Positions 26,891 to 35,191 of a DNA stretch of 64,000 bases are shown here, piece after piece (the first letter of the stretch is position 1; each line of letters opens with the position of its first letter). The position numbers and the translations under genes were made by a program. The notes beneath the pieces are model-generated. The model searched no databases and was not told where the DNA came from. It saw only the letters and a list, made by a program, of their open reading frames with translations. Source of the DNA: Bacteroidota bacterium (GTDB lineage: Bacteria; Bacteroidota; Bacteroidia; Flavobacteriales; Flavobacteriaceae); assembly GCA_947447375.1 (NCBI GenBank), contig CANFJB010000002.1, positions 186,001-250,000 on the forward strand, read 5' to 3'.

Positions 26891-27934
26891 ATGATAAAAA
26901 AAGCAGAAAATATAATCGTTGGAATTTCAATAGGAGATTTAAACGGTATTGGAAGCGAAGTGGTGCTAAAAACCTTTGAAGATTCTAGAATGTTAGAATT
27001 TTGTACGCCTGTTATTTTTGCCAATGTAAAAATCATATCTGCAATAAAGAAAACCTTCGAATCTACCGCTGCAATTCACGGAATAGATACTTTGGAGCAA
27101 ATAGTTATTGGTAAAATAAATGTTTTTAATGTTTGGAGAGAGCATTTAGAATTAAATTATGGAACCAATGACGATGCATTAGGAAAATATGCAATTAAAT
27201 CATTTGTATCTGCTACAAAAGCTTTAAAAGAAGGAAAAGTTGACGTTTTGGTTACGGCACCAATAAATAAATACAATATACAGTCGGACGATTTTAAATT
27301 TCCAGGGCACACCGATTATTTGAACCAAGAATTAAATGGCGATGCATTGATGTTTATGGTTCAAGACAACCTAAGAGTTGGACTTTTAACTGATCATATT
27401 CCTGTGAACGAGGTAGCTTCGCATCTTACAGAACAATTAATTACTCAAAAAATTGACACTATTAATCAATCATTAATTCAAGATTTCAGTATCAACAAAC
27501 CGAAAATTGCCGTTTTAGGATTGAATCCACATGCGGGTGATGGCGGAGTAATAGGAAAAGAAGACGATACTTTATTGAAACCAGTAATTAAAAAATTATT
27601 TGAAAAAGGAACTTTGGTTTTTGGACCTTATCCTGCCGATGGTTTTTTTGGCAATAGCCAATATGAGAAATTCGATGCGGTAATTGCGGCATATCATGAC
27701 CAAGGTTTAATACCATTTAAAACATTGTCGTTTGGAAATGGAGTGAATTATACTGCGGGATTAGATAAAATTCGAACTTCCCCAGACCACGGAACTGCTT
27801 TTGATATTGCAGGAAAAGGAATTGCCAATCATAATTCTTTCAAGGAAGCTGTTTTTTTAGCAATTGACATCTATAACTCAAGAAATGAGTATGTAGAAAT
27901 CAGTAATAATCCACTAAAAACGAAAGAAAAGTAG
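26891..27934 (+). CDS. pdxA: 4-hydroxythreonine-4-phosphate dehydrogenase
   Basis: Oxidises 4-phosphohydroxy-L-threonine on the deoxyxylulose-5-phosphate-dependent route to pyridoxal phosphate. 347 residues. IGDLNGIGSEV near the N-terminus, and the three divalent-metal histidines in PGHTDYL, GLNPHAGDGGVIG and AYHDQGLIPFK. The C-terminal FDIAGKGIANHNSF matches the family. The protein needs a metal and NAD. It uses the product of Dxs, which is encoded at 42455. Confidence 0.95.
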   Translation: MIKKAENIIVGISIGDLNGIGSEVVLKTFEDSRMLEFCTPVIFANVKIISAIKKTFESTAAIHGIDTLEQIVIGKINVFNVWREHLELNYGTNDDALGKYAIKSFVSATKALKEGKVDVLVTAPINKYNIQSDDFKFPGHTDYLNQELNGDALMFMVQDNLRVGLLTDHIPVNEVASHLTEQLITQKIDTINQSLIQDFSINKPKIAVLGLNPHAGDGGVIGKEDDTLLKPVIKKLFEKGTLVFGPYPADGFFGNSQYEKFDAVIAAYHDQGLIPFKTLSFGNGVNYTAGLDKIRTSPDHGTAFDIAGKGIANHNSFKEAVFLAIDIYNSRNEYVEISNNPLKTKEK

Positions 27935-27961
27935 TTGTAAACAAAAAAATGTTGATAACGC

Positions 27962-27991
27962 TTTTGATATTAGTATTATTTTATATCTTTG
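27962..27991 (+). promoter_or_regulatory. Bacteroidota-type promoter for the DUF177-rpmF-fabH-accBC cluster
   Basis: TTTTG at 27962-27966 and TATCTTTG at 27984-27991, 17 bp apart. It overlaps a spurious TTG start at 27989 and places the real start of DUF177 at 28025. Confidence 0.75.
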
Positions 27992-28024
27992 CACCCCGAA
28001 GTTTTGGGAAAAATTGTTGTTAGG

Positions 28025-28555
28025 ATGAAAAAGTTAAATGAATTTTTAATTCCTTTTATAGGATTAAAGTTAGGAAAACACCAATTTGAATATCAAATAA
28101 GTAAGGAGTTCTTTGATAACTTTGATTATGATGAGTTTGAAAGTGCAAACATTAAAGTAAATGTTGCTTTTGAAAAGAAAAGCACTCTTATGGAATTGAA
28201 TTTCAAACACAACGGAACCATTCATGTTCCTTGTGATTTGACAAACGAAATGTTTGATTTTCCAATAAAAGGAAAACTAAAAGTAATTGTAAAGTTTGGA
28301 GAAGAATACAATGATGATAATGACGAGTTATTGATTTTACCTCACGGGGAACATGAAATTAATATTTCTCAAATTATATATGAAATGATTGTTTTGTGGA
28401 TACCTTTCAGAAGGGTTCACCCGGGAGTAAAAGACGGAACATTAAATTCAGAAGCATTAAAAAAGCTAAATGAATTAAGAGTTGAAGAAATAAAAAAAGA
28501 AGAAGAAATTGACCCGCGTTGGGAAAAATTAAAACAACTATTAACGGATAAATAA
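28025..28555 (+). CDS. DUF177 (YceD-like) protein
   Basis: 176-residue protein of the YceD/DUF177 family, which in most bacteria sits directly upstream of rpmF; in E. coli YceD is tied to 23S rRNA levels. Visible features are the central GTIHVPCDLTNEMFDF and a C-terminal acidic/Lys helix (KKEEEIDPRWEKL). The ATG at 28025 is chosen because the upstream TTG at 27989 lies in the -7 element. Nine bp before rpmF. Confidence 0.88.
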   Translation: MKKLNEFLIPFIGLKLGKHQFEYQISKEFFDNFDYDEFESANIKVNVAFEKKSTLMELNFKHNGTIHVPCDLTNEMFDFPIKGKLKVIVKFGEEYNDDNDELLILPHGEHEINISQIIYEMIVLWIPFRRVHPGVKDGTLNSEALKKLNELRVEEIKKEEEIDPRWEKLKQLLTDK

Positions 28556-28564
28556 TATAGTAAA

Positions 28565-28759
28565 ATGGCACATCCTAAGAGAAAAATCTCGAAGACGAGA
28601 AGAGACAAGAGAAGAACACATTATAAAGCTACAGTTGCTCAAATTGCAACTTGTCCTATCACAGGAGAAGCACATTTATACCACAGAGCTTACTGGCATG
28701 AAGGTAAAATGTACTACAGAGGTCAGGTTGTTATTGACAAGCAAGTTGCTGTTGCTTAA
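28565..28759 (+). CDS. rpmF: 50S ribosomal protein L32
   Basis: 64 residues beginning [20 protein letters not shown], the standard L32 N-terminus; then [15 protein letters not shown]. Only one Cys remains, so the zinc-ribbon of the C+ form is absent. It has a following hairpin (28781-28805) that may attenuate read-through into fabH. Confidence 0.97.
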   Translation: MAHPKRKISKTRRDKRRTHYKATVAQIATCPITGEAHLYHRAYWHEGKMYYRGQVVIDKQVAVA

Positions 28760-28780
28760 TACATTTTAAAAATAAAAGAT

Positions 28781-28805
28781 AAACTCTCACCTGTTGGGAG
28801 TTTTT
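28781..28805 (+). terminator. Intrinsic terminator or attenuator after rpmF
   Basis: AAACTCTC...GGGAGTTT stem with an 8-nt loop and an eight-T run (28801-28808). fabH starts 115 bp further, so partial read-through is possible. Confidence 0.8.
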
Positions 28806-28921
28806 TTTGTTGGAATAAACTTTAACAGCTTATATTCAACACTAAATGAAATAATTTAGAAAATAATTTGTAATTTCAACCCGTTTTCGGAATACAATTA
28901 CAAGGCGAAAATTAAAATCCT

Positions 28922-29920
28922 ATGAGTAAAATTACAGCCGCAATTACTGCTGTCGGTGGATATGTTCCAGATTTTGTACTTTCTAATCAAGTATTAGAAA
29001 CTATGGTTGACACCAATGATGAATGGATTACAACAAGAACTGGAATTAAAGAAAGAAGGATTTTAAAAGGAGAAGGTTTAGGGACTTCATATTTAGCAAT
29101 TCAAGCCGCAAAAGACCTACTTAAAAAAGGAAATATTGACCCTTTAGAAATTGACTTGGTTTTGTTGGCAACTGCAACACCTGATATGCTTGTAGCATCA
29201 ACAGGAGTTTATGTAGCTTCGCAAATTGGCGCTACTAATGCTTTTGCCTATGATTTACAAGCAGCATGTTCAAGTTTCTTATTCGGAATGTCAACAGCTT
29301 CAGCCTATATAGAATCTGGGAGATATAAAAAAGTACTTTTAATAGGTGCCGATAAAATGTCATCAATTATTGATTATACTGATAGAGCTACTTGTATTAT
29401 TTTTGGTGATGGTGCAGGAGCGGTTTTGTTTGAGCCAAATCATGAAGGACTTGGTTTCCAAGATGAGGTTTTGAGATCAGACGGAATAGGGAGAGATTTT
29501 CTTAAAATGGATGCGGGTGGTTCAATGCTTCCTCCATCACACGAAACTATAGATGCAAAACAACATTTCGTTTTTCAGGACGGAAAGCAAGTGTATAAAT
29601 ATGCTGTTACCGGAATGGCTGATGTGAGTGAGAAAATAATGCAAAGAAATAATCTTTCACACGAAGATGTGAATTGGCTAGTTGCACATCAAGCAAATAG
29701 AAGAATAATTGATGCTACATCAAGTAGAATGGGAGTTGAAGATAGTAAAGTATTAATAAATATTGAAAAATATGGAAATACTACATCAGCAACCTTACCC
29801 TTATTATTATTTGATTTTGAGAAAAAATTTAAAAAAGGAGATAATTTAATATTTGCTGCTTTTGGAGGTGGATTCACATGGGGATCTATCTACTTAAAGT
29901 GGGCATACAACAGAGAGTAA
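28922..29920 (+). CDS. fabH: 3-oxoacyl-[ACP] synthase III
   Basis: Condenses acetyl-CoA (or a branched primer) with malonyl-ACP to start fatty acid synthesis. 332 residues with the Cys-His-Asn triad: Cys116 (LQAACSSF), His256 (VAHQANRR) and Asn286 (KYGNTTSAT). Flavobacteria make many iso-branched fatty acids, so branched primers are likely substrates by family knowledge. Followed by accB and accC, the carboxylase that makes malonyl-CoA, so the cluster is functionally coherent. Confidence 0.97.
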   Translation: MSKITAAITAVGGYVPDFVLSNQVLETMVDTNDEWITTRTGIKERRILKGEGLGTSYLAIQAAKDLLKKGNIDPLEIDLVLLATATPDMLVASTGVYVASQIGATNAFAYDLQAACSSFLFGMSTASAYIESGRYKKVLLIGADKMSSIIDYTDRATCIIFGDGAGAVLFEPNHEGLGFQDEVLRSDGIGRDFLKMDAGGSMLPPSHETIDAKQHFVFQDGKQVYKYAVTGMADVSEKIMQRNNLSHEDVNWLVAHQANRRIIDATSSRMGVEDSKVLINIEKYGNTTSATLPLLLFDFEKKFKKGDNLIFAAFGGGFTWGSIYLKWAYNRE

Positions 29921-29940
29921 ACTAACCTAAAATTAATATT

Positions 29941-30414
29941 ATGGATTTAAAAGAAATTCAAAACCTGATCAAGTTTGTTTCTAATTCGGGAGTTGCAGAA
30001 GTAAAACTAGAAATGGATGATGTAAAAATCACCATCAAAACTACAGTTGAAGGAACTTCTCCAGAAATTACATATTTACAGCAAGCGCCTATAGCTCAAG
30101 CTGCTCCTCAAGCCGCTCCAGCTCCGGTTGCTGCCGCTCCAGTTGCTGCTGCACCTGCTACAGAAAACTCAAATTACATCACTGTAAAGTCTCCAATGAT
30201 TGGTACTTTCTACAGAAAACCATCACCAGAAAAACCAATGTTTGTTGAAGTTGGAAGCACAATTTCAAAAGGAGATACAGTATGTGTAATTGAAGCGATG
30301 AAATTGTTTAACGAAATTGAATCTGAAGTTTCAGGTAAAATCGTTAAAATTTTAGTTGATGATATGTCACCAGTTGAATTTGACCAACCTTTATTTATAG
30401 TTGATCCTTCTTAA
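29941..30414 (+). CDS. accB: Acetyl-CoA carboxylase biotin carboxyl carrier protein
   Basis: 157 residues. N-terminal helical segment, then a Pro/Ala linker (about 50-75, PQAAPAPVAAAP), then the biotinyl domain with the thumb SPMIGTFYR and the biotinylated Lys121 in EAMKL. 21 bp after fabH and 87 bp before accC. Confidence 0.97.
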   Translation: MDLKEIQNLIKFVSNSGVAEVKLEMDDVKITIKTTVEGTSPEITYLQQAPIAQAAPQAAPAPVAAAPVAAAPATENSNYITVKSPMIGTFYRKPSPEKPMFVEVGSTISKGDTVCVIEAMKLFNEIESEVSGKIVKILVDDMSPVEFDQPLFIVDPS

Positions 30415-30500
30415 GAAATTATAAATGCTAAATTTTGAATGATGAATTCCATCGTTCAAAAAAATTTAAATTTAAAATTCAACATTTAAAATTTCAAACG
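30415..30500. other. accB-accC spacer with repeated AT-rich words
   Basis: Contains several variants of AAATTTTGAAT / AAATTCAACATTTAAAATTT with partial inverted symmetry around 30440-30460. No promoter seen. It is read through in frame by a spurious upstream accC start at 30435. Confidence 0.45.
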
Positions 30501-31847
30501 ATGTTTAAAAAAATATTAATTGCAAATAGAGGTGAAATTGCTCTTCGAGTTATTAGAACCTGCAGAGAAATGGGAATTAAAACGGTTGCCGTTTATTCAA
30601 CTGCTGATGCTGAAAGCCTTCACGTAAAATTTGCTGACGAAGCAGTTTGTATTGGCCCTCCGCCAAGCAATCTTTCCTATTTAAAAATGTCAAATATTAT
30701 TGCTGCAGCTGAAATTACTAATGCTGATGCAATTCATCCAGGATATGGATTTCTTTCTGAAAATGCTAAATTTTCAAAAATATGTCAAGAGCACGGAATA
30801 AAATTTATTGGTGCTTCTCCAGAAATGATTGATAGAATGGGGGACAAAGCTTCTGCAAAAGCAACTATGATTGAAGCAGGAGTTCCTTGTGTACCAGGTT
30901 CTGCAGGAATATTAGAATCATTTGAACAAGCTCAAAAATTATCTTTAGAAATGGGTTATCCTGTAATGCTTAAAGCTACCGCAGGTGGTGGAGGTAAAGG
31001 GATGCGTGCTGTTTGGAAAGAAGAAGATTTATTAAAAGCTTGGGAAGGTGCTCGTCAAGAGTCGGCTGCTGCCTTCGGGAATGACGGAATGTATCTTGAA
31101 AAACTAATCGAAGAACCACGTCATATTGAAATTCAAGTAGTTGGTGATTCTTACGGGAAAGCCTGTCATTTATCTGAAAGAGATTGTTCTGTTCAGCGTC
31201 GTCATCAAAAACTGACCGAGGAAACTCCGTCACCATTTATGACCGATGAATTAAGAACTAGAATGGGAGAAGCTGCTGTGAAAGCCGCCGAATATATAAA
31301 ATATGAAGGTGCTGGAACAGTAGAATTTTTAGTGGACAAACATAGAAATTTCTATTTCATGGAAATGAACACTAGAATTCAAGTAGAGCACCCAATTACG
31401 GAGCAAGTAGTAGATTACGACTTAATTCGTGAGCAAATAATGGTGGCTGCAGGAATTCCAATTTCAGGGAAAAACTATTTACCACAATTACACGCAATTG
31501 AATGTAGAATAAACGCTGAAGATCCTTACAATGATTTCCGCCCTTCACCAGGAAAAATCACTACACTTCATGCGCCAGGAGGACACGGTGTTCGTCTAGA
31601 CACGCACGTTTACGCAGGTTACACGATTCCGCCAAATTACGACTCAATGATTGCCAAATTAATTACAACGGCTCAAACGCGTCAAGAAGCGATTAATAAG
31701 ATGAAACGCGCCTTGGATGAATTTGTAATTGAAGGCGTAAAAACTACCATTCCTTTTCACCGTCAATTAATGGATGATGAGCAATATGTAGCTGGAAATT
31801 ACACCACTGCTTTCATGGATACTTTCAAAATGAAAGATCCTGAATAA
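30501..31847 (+). CDS. accC: Acetyl-CoA carboxylase, biotin carboxylase subunit
   Basis: 448 residues. ATP-grasp enzyme that carboxylates biotin on AccB. Start ATG at 30501 gives the usual [23 protein letters not shown]. The glycine-rich ATP loop is [68 protein letters not shown] and ECRINAEDP follow as in family members. The upstream frame from 30435 translates spacer and is rejected. Ends at a terminator. Confidence 0.97.
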   Translation: MFKKILIANRGEIALRVIRTCREMGIKTVAVYSTADAESLHVKFADEAVCIGPPPSNLSYLKMSNIIAAAEITNADAIHPGYGFLSENAKFSKICQEHGIKFIGASPEMIDRMGDKASAKATMIEAGVPCVPGSAGILESFEQAQKLSLEMGYPVMLKATAGGGGKGMRAVWKEEDLLKAWEGARQESAAAFGNDGMYLEKLIEEPRHIEIQVVGDSYGKACHLSERDCSVQRRHQKLTEETPSPFMTDELRTRMGEAAVKAAEYIKYEGAGTVEFLVDKHRNFYFMEMNTRIQVEHPITEQVVDYDLIREQIMVAAGIPISGKNYLPQLHAIECRINAEDPYNDFRPSPGKITTLHAPGGHGVRLDTHVYAGYTIPPNYDSMIAKLITTAQTRQEAINKMKRALDEFVIEGVKTTIPFHRQLMDDEQYVAGNYTTAFMDTFKMKDPE

Positions 31848-31866
31848 AGTGAAATATATAAAAATA

Positions 31867-31898
31867 AAAAATCCCATTCTTTCGAGTGGGATTTTTTT
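31867..31898 (+). terminator. Intrinsic terminator after accC
   Basis: Stem AAATCCCA / TGGGATTT around a 10-nt loop with A and T tails on both sides. Also serves the convergent C1 peptidase. Confidence 0.9.
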
Positions 31899-31921
31899 AT
31901 TTATAAACTTCAAGGATTTAA

Positions 31922-33118
31922 TTAAATTCCTAATTTTTTAGCTAATACAGTTGGAATTGCGCCTTTGTTTACCATTAAAGCAGTAGTTTTATACTTGATG
32001 AAGTTTTTAGTTACATAAAGGTATCCTTTGTAGTCGTTGGTTGCTCCCCAAGAGTTTTTAACGATGTAATATTCTTTACCGTCTTGGTCTTTAGATACAC
32101 CTACAATGTGCATTCCGTGATCGTCGGTAGTTTGATAATTATCAAATGCTTTTTGACGTACTTCTTCTGTAATTTCCATTTCTGGCTTTGGACCATTGAA
32201 CATATTTTCTTTTTCCTCCGGAGTCATCTCATCTACCTTTTTTGTTGGAACGTAAGCAATTCCGTTTTTCCAACTGAAACTTTTTTCGCTAACATCAGTA
32301 GCCCAAGCAACGGTGTAACCATTTTTTAAGGCATTGTCAATAATATCTGTTAGGTCATTTAAATGTACATTATAAATCATATCAAACGACCAGTTATCAG
32401 GAACCATTAACATGGTTTTAGTGTAATAAGGCGCATTAGAATAAGAAGATAATTCTACATACTCATCAGGATTTAATCCCACTACTTCCTTTGCAAATGT
32501 TTGAGGGGTATAGTTTTTTCCTTTAAAATTAAAATTCTGAGGAACTTGACCTAAGTAAGAATCAATAACCGCTTCATACGCTTTGATCCAATTTGGAGTT
32601 AACTCCCCATTAGGATTTTTTACTGCTGCAACCAATAATCCTTCTGTTAAAGCTGCCATTTCTCCAAATTTATTTTTTGTAGTTCCGTAATTTAAACCGG
32701 TATATACTTCTTGAGGAACCGCTCCATATTTTTTAAGCATATTAGTTACATCGTGTAACGATCCACCATCGCCTAAAGTGACAGCACCGTGCATTCTTAC
32801 ATAGTTTTTTCCTTTTTCAACGTAGGCATTTCTTGCGGTAAAAATTTGTGATAATTCAACTGGTTGTTTACCAATTCGGATCATTTCCGATTCTAAAAAC
32901 GAGTTTCCAGAATAACTCCAGCACGTTCCTGAAGAACCTTGATTTTTTACTGAAGTATTCGCAAGGTTGATGACATCTGTAAATTTAAAGCTCTCTTTAC
33001 TTTTATCGCTTGCATTGACTTTTAGTGAGTTTACTAAAATGTCTTGTGCAAAATTTGCATTAGCACCAAGTAAAAATGTTAGGACCAATAACAAGGATTT
33101 GAATGAAAATTTAATCAT
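31922..33118 (-). CDS. Secreted C1 family peptidase (bleomycin-hydrolase/aminopeptidase C type)
   Basis: 398-residue papain-fold cysteine peptidase with a signal peptide (about 1-24, ending ANFAQ), so it acts in the periplasm or outside, unlike cytoplasmic PepC. The triad is Cys66 with oxyanion Gln60 (KNQGSSGTCWSYS), His337 (DDHGMHIVG) and Asn355 (KNSWGA). The long insertion between the Cys and the His, with the NWSFDMIYNVHLNDL block, is of the C1B bleomycin-hydrolase type. It may be an aminopeptidase trimming peptides. Single gene. Confidence 0.9.
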   Translation of the reverse strand: MIKFSFKSLLLVLTFLLGANANFAQDILVNSLKVNASDKSKESFKFTDVINLANTSVKNQGSSGTCWSYSGNSFLESEMIRIGKQPVELSQIFTARNAYVEKGKNYVRMHGAVTLGDGGSLHDVTNMLKKYGAVPQEVYTGLNYGTTKNKFGEMAALTEGLLVAAVKNPNGELTPNWIKAYEAVIDSYLGQVPQNFNFKGKNYTPQTFAKEVVGLNPDEYVELSSYSNAPYYTKTMLMVPDNWSFDMIYNVHLNDLTDIIDNALKNGYTVAWATDVSEKSFSWKNGIAYVPTKKVDEMTPEEKENMFNGPKPEMEITEEVRQKAFDNYQTTDDHGMHIVGVSKDQDGKEYYIVKNSWGATNDYKGYLYVTKNFIKYKTTALMVNKGAIPTVLAKKLGI

Positions 33119-33198
33119 TTTTCTTAAAATTTAAATTAGACTGAAAAGTACAAAATAGTTATAAAATACACATCATTATTTTAAAAAATAACCACAAA

Positions 33199-33228
33199 AA
33201 AAAGAGCTACATTCCTGCAGCTCTTTTG
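33199..33228 (-). terminator. Intrinsic terminator of the TonB receptor operon
   Basis: AAAAGAGCT / AGCTCTTTT stem around a 10-nt loop, 18 bp downstream of the 33246 stop (minus strand). Confidence 0.85.
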
Positions 33229-33245
33229 TATAATTATTTTATTGA

Positions 33246-34547
33246 TTAAATCCCGGTGACTTTTACATTATCAATTTCCCAGCTTGAAGCAGCAGCAGTT
33301 GTTGATATATATTTAAACGCAACATATACTGTGCTATTTCCAGCGAAAGCATTTAGGCTAAGCGCTCCTGAATTTGCCCAAGCAAAACTACCGCCTGATA
33401 ATACAGGATTTAAAGTAGTCCAAGTTGCTGAATTAGGGTTTCCAGTTCCGGTATAGTTATTTGAAACCATAACTTGAATAGGGGCTCCAGCATAATTGTA
33501 AGCACTATCAAATTTCAACGATGCCGAGGTATACCCTGTTAGATTTAATACTGGAGAAATTAACCAATCTTCGTTAGCTCTATTTCCAGCAGAATAACCA
33601 TTCATTAAGGCGCAAGGTGCCGGATTACCAAAAGAAGCTTGAGCCCAAACCTGAGTTCCCACTACACTATAAGCATTCCAAGCAGTAATTCCGTTTGCAA
33701 AATCTTCATTTAAAAGAGGCACTAATCTACGTCCAGTCAATCTGAAATCGTTGTTATAACGAACCATAAATTGGAAATCTGAATTGTATTTTGTCATTAC
33801 ACCTCTTATAGAACCTTTTCCACTAGGAACATTGTTAACCGAAAATGTGGCATATTGACTAATTCTACAAATTCCTGTGGTTCCTATATTAGGATCTTCA
33901 ATTATTTGATTGGTTGCATATCCTCCAGAGTCAATGTCGAATAAAGTTCTTCCGATAGATGTATTTGCAAATTGAACGTCGTCAATTTCTACCAAAGTAT
34001 TTTGATTGGCATCTAATCTAGCGTTGAAAAGCGACATATGTCTAACCAAGTCTTCTTCACTTAAAACGGTAGAGGATGGGAAAAGATATTTTTGATAATC
34101 TAATGGTTCTAATCCGTCTAAAGCGCTATTCCATCCTATTTTCAAAGATCCAAATTGTAATCCAAAGTACAATCCTTTCAATTTGATATATACTTTTCTA
34201 CCAGGATAAAATCCGTCAGCAAATGTCATAGATTTATTTACGGCTACGCTAAATCCTATTGGAGTTCCAGCAGCAGTAGGAATACTTTGAAAAGAAATTG
34301 ATTTATAGAAATTTCCCGCAGCATCATTTGAAGTTACGTAGGCCTCTATAATATCATCAGCAGTGTATTGAACTACAGCCGAAGTTGCCATCGCTCTTAC
34401 TGCCACTATAGTTGTAGTAGTAGTAAATTGATAGGTTTGAATTTCTGGCGAACCTGAGTTATACGGTTTATCACTTTGTGTACAATTTGTAAAAAGCGCT
34501 ACAAAACAAAGAAATAATGTTCCTTTTATAATAGTATTTATTTTCAT
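33246..34547 (-). CDS. DUF5689 and choice-of-anchor-J-type surface lipoprotein
   Basis: 433-residue predicted outer-membrane lipoprotein. Signal peptide with lipobox LFTNC, Cys22. Residues about 40-240 look like DUF5689 (TADDIIEAYVTSNDAAGNFYKSI, VYIKLKGLYFG, LVEIDDVQFAN), and the C-terminal ~150 residues (about 280-433) are a jelly-roll (LNEDFANGITAWNAY; ANEDWLISPVLNLTG; WEIDNVKVTGI). DUF5689 has an OB-fold-like look. Third gene after the receptor (17-bp gap), so it may bind or present substrate to the TonB receptor. No enzymatic motif seen. Confidence 0.8.
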   Translation of the reverse strand: MKINTIIKGTLFLCFVALFTNCTQSDKPYNSGSPEIQTYQFTTTTTIVAVRAMATSAVVQYTADDIIEAYVTSNDAAGNFYKSISFQSIPTAAGTPIGFSVAVNKSMTFADGFYPGRKVYIKLKGLYFGLQFGSLKIGWNSALDGLEPLDYQKYLFPSSTVLSEEDLVRHMSLFNARLDANQNTLVEIDDVQFANTSIGRTLFDIDSGGYATNQIIEDPNIGTTGICRISQYATFSVNNVPSGKGSIRGVMTKYNSDFQFMVRYNNDFRLTGRRLVPLLNEDFANGITAWNAYSVVGTQVWAQASFGNPAPCALMNGYSAGNRANEDWLISPVLNLTGYTSASLKFDSAYNYAGAPIQVMVSNNYTGTGNPNSATWTTLNPVLSGGSFAWANSGALSLNAFAGNSTVYVAFKYISTTAAASSWEIDNVKVTGI

Positions 34548-34564
34548 TTTAACTTATTTAAAGA

Positions 34565-35179
34565 TTAATAAACAATTCTAACATTATCTACTTGATAAGT
34601 ACCGCTAATAGCCGGCACCCCAATGTATTTAAATGCAAAATGCAAAGTTCCTGTATATCTTGATAAATCGATAGCACCAGAATTTACATAAACATATGGT
34701 TTTGTAAGCGGATCAGGTAAAGTTGTGATATAGTTAGTTTTAGTCCAATTGGCAGTAGAAAAATTAGTTCCAGTGTAATTAGTAGAAATATACAATTCAA
34801 TAACATTAGTTGTTGTATTTACATATTTGCTATGGCAAGTTTGAAAAGAAAGTTGTTCCCCTTGAACGGCATCCATATTAATTTCTGGAGATATCAACCA
34901 ACTATTAAGTTGAGAAGGAGCCGAAGATAATGTACTGTACCCATTCAATTGAGCATATCCATCCCCAGCATAAGCGCCAGAGCTCCAAAGTGTTGTTCCC
35001 GTTTGGGCATAAGCTGTCCAACCAGTTGGAAGTGCAGGCGACGTTAATCCACCATCAAAATTTTCGGCAAAATAAACATTTTTTAATGTTGGATATTCCA
35101 CATCGCTGTCCTTAGTACAACTTGAAAATATTGACCCAACTAAACCAACTAAAACTAAAAGTTTGATTCTTGTTATCAT
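34565..35179 (-). CDS. Choice-of-anchor-J-type surface lipoprotein
   Basis: 204-residue lipoprotein with lipobox IFSSC (Cys21). The mature part is one jelly-roll domain resembling the C-terminus of its neighbour: FAENFDGG, LNSWLISPEINMDAVQGEQLSFQT, the strand IELYISTNYTGTNF and the end YQVDNVRIVY. Related domains occur in cleaved-adhesin and anchor-J proteins that bind glycans or proteins. Between the receptor (12-bp gap) and the DUF5689 lipoprotein (17 bp); the three form one operon. Confidence 0.8.
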   Translation of the reverse strand: MITRIKLLVLVGLVGSIFSSCTKDSDVEYPTLKNVYFAENFDGGLTSPALPTGWTAYAQTGTTLWSSGAYAGDGYAQLNGYSTLSSAPSQLNSWLISPEINMDAVQGEQLSFQTCHSKYVNTTTNVIELYISTNYTGTNFSTANWTKTNYITTLPDPLTKPYVYVNSGAIDLSRYTGTLHFAFKYIGVPAISGTYQVDNVRIVY

Positions 35180-35191
35180 AGTGTTTTTTAA

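Noticed and set aside
27989-28024. TTG start of DUF177 frame
   Set aside because: Lies inside the TATCTTTG -7 element.
30435-30500. 22-residue N-terminal extension of accC
   Set aside because: Translates AT-rich spacer words; the conserved AccC start is at 30501.
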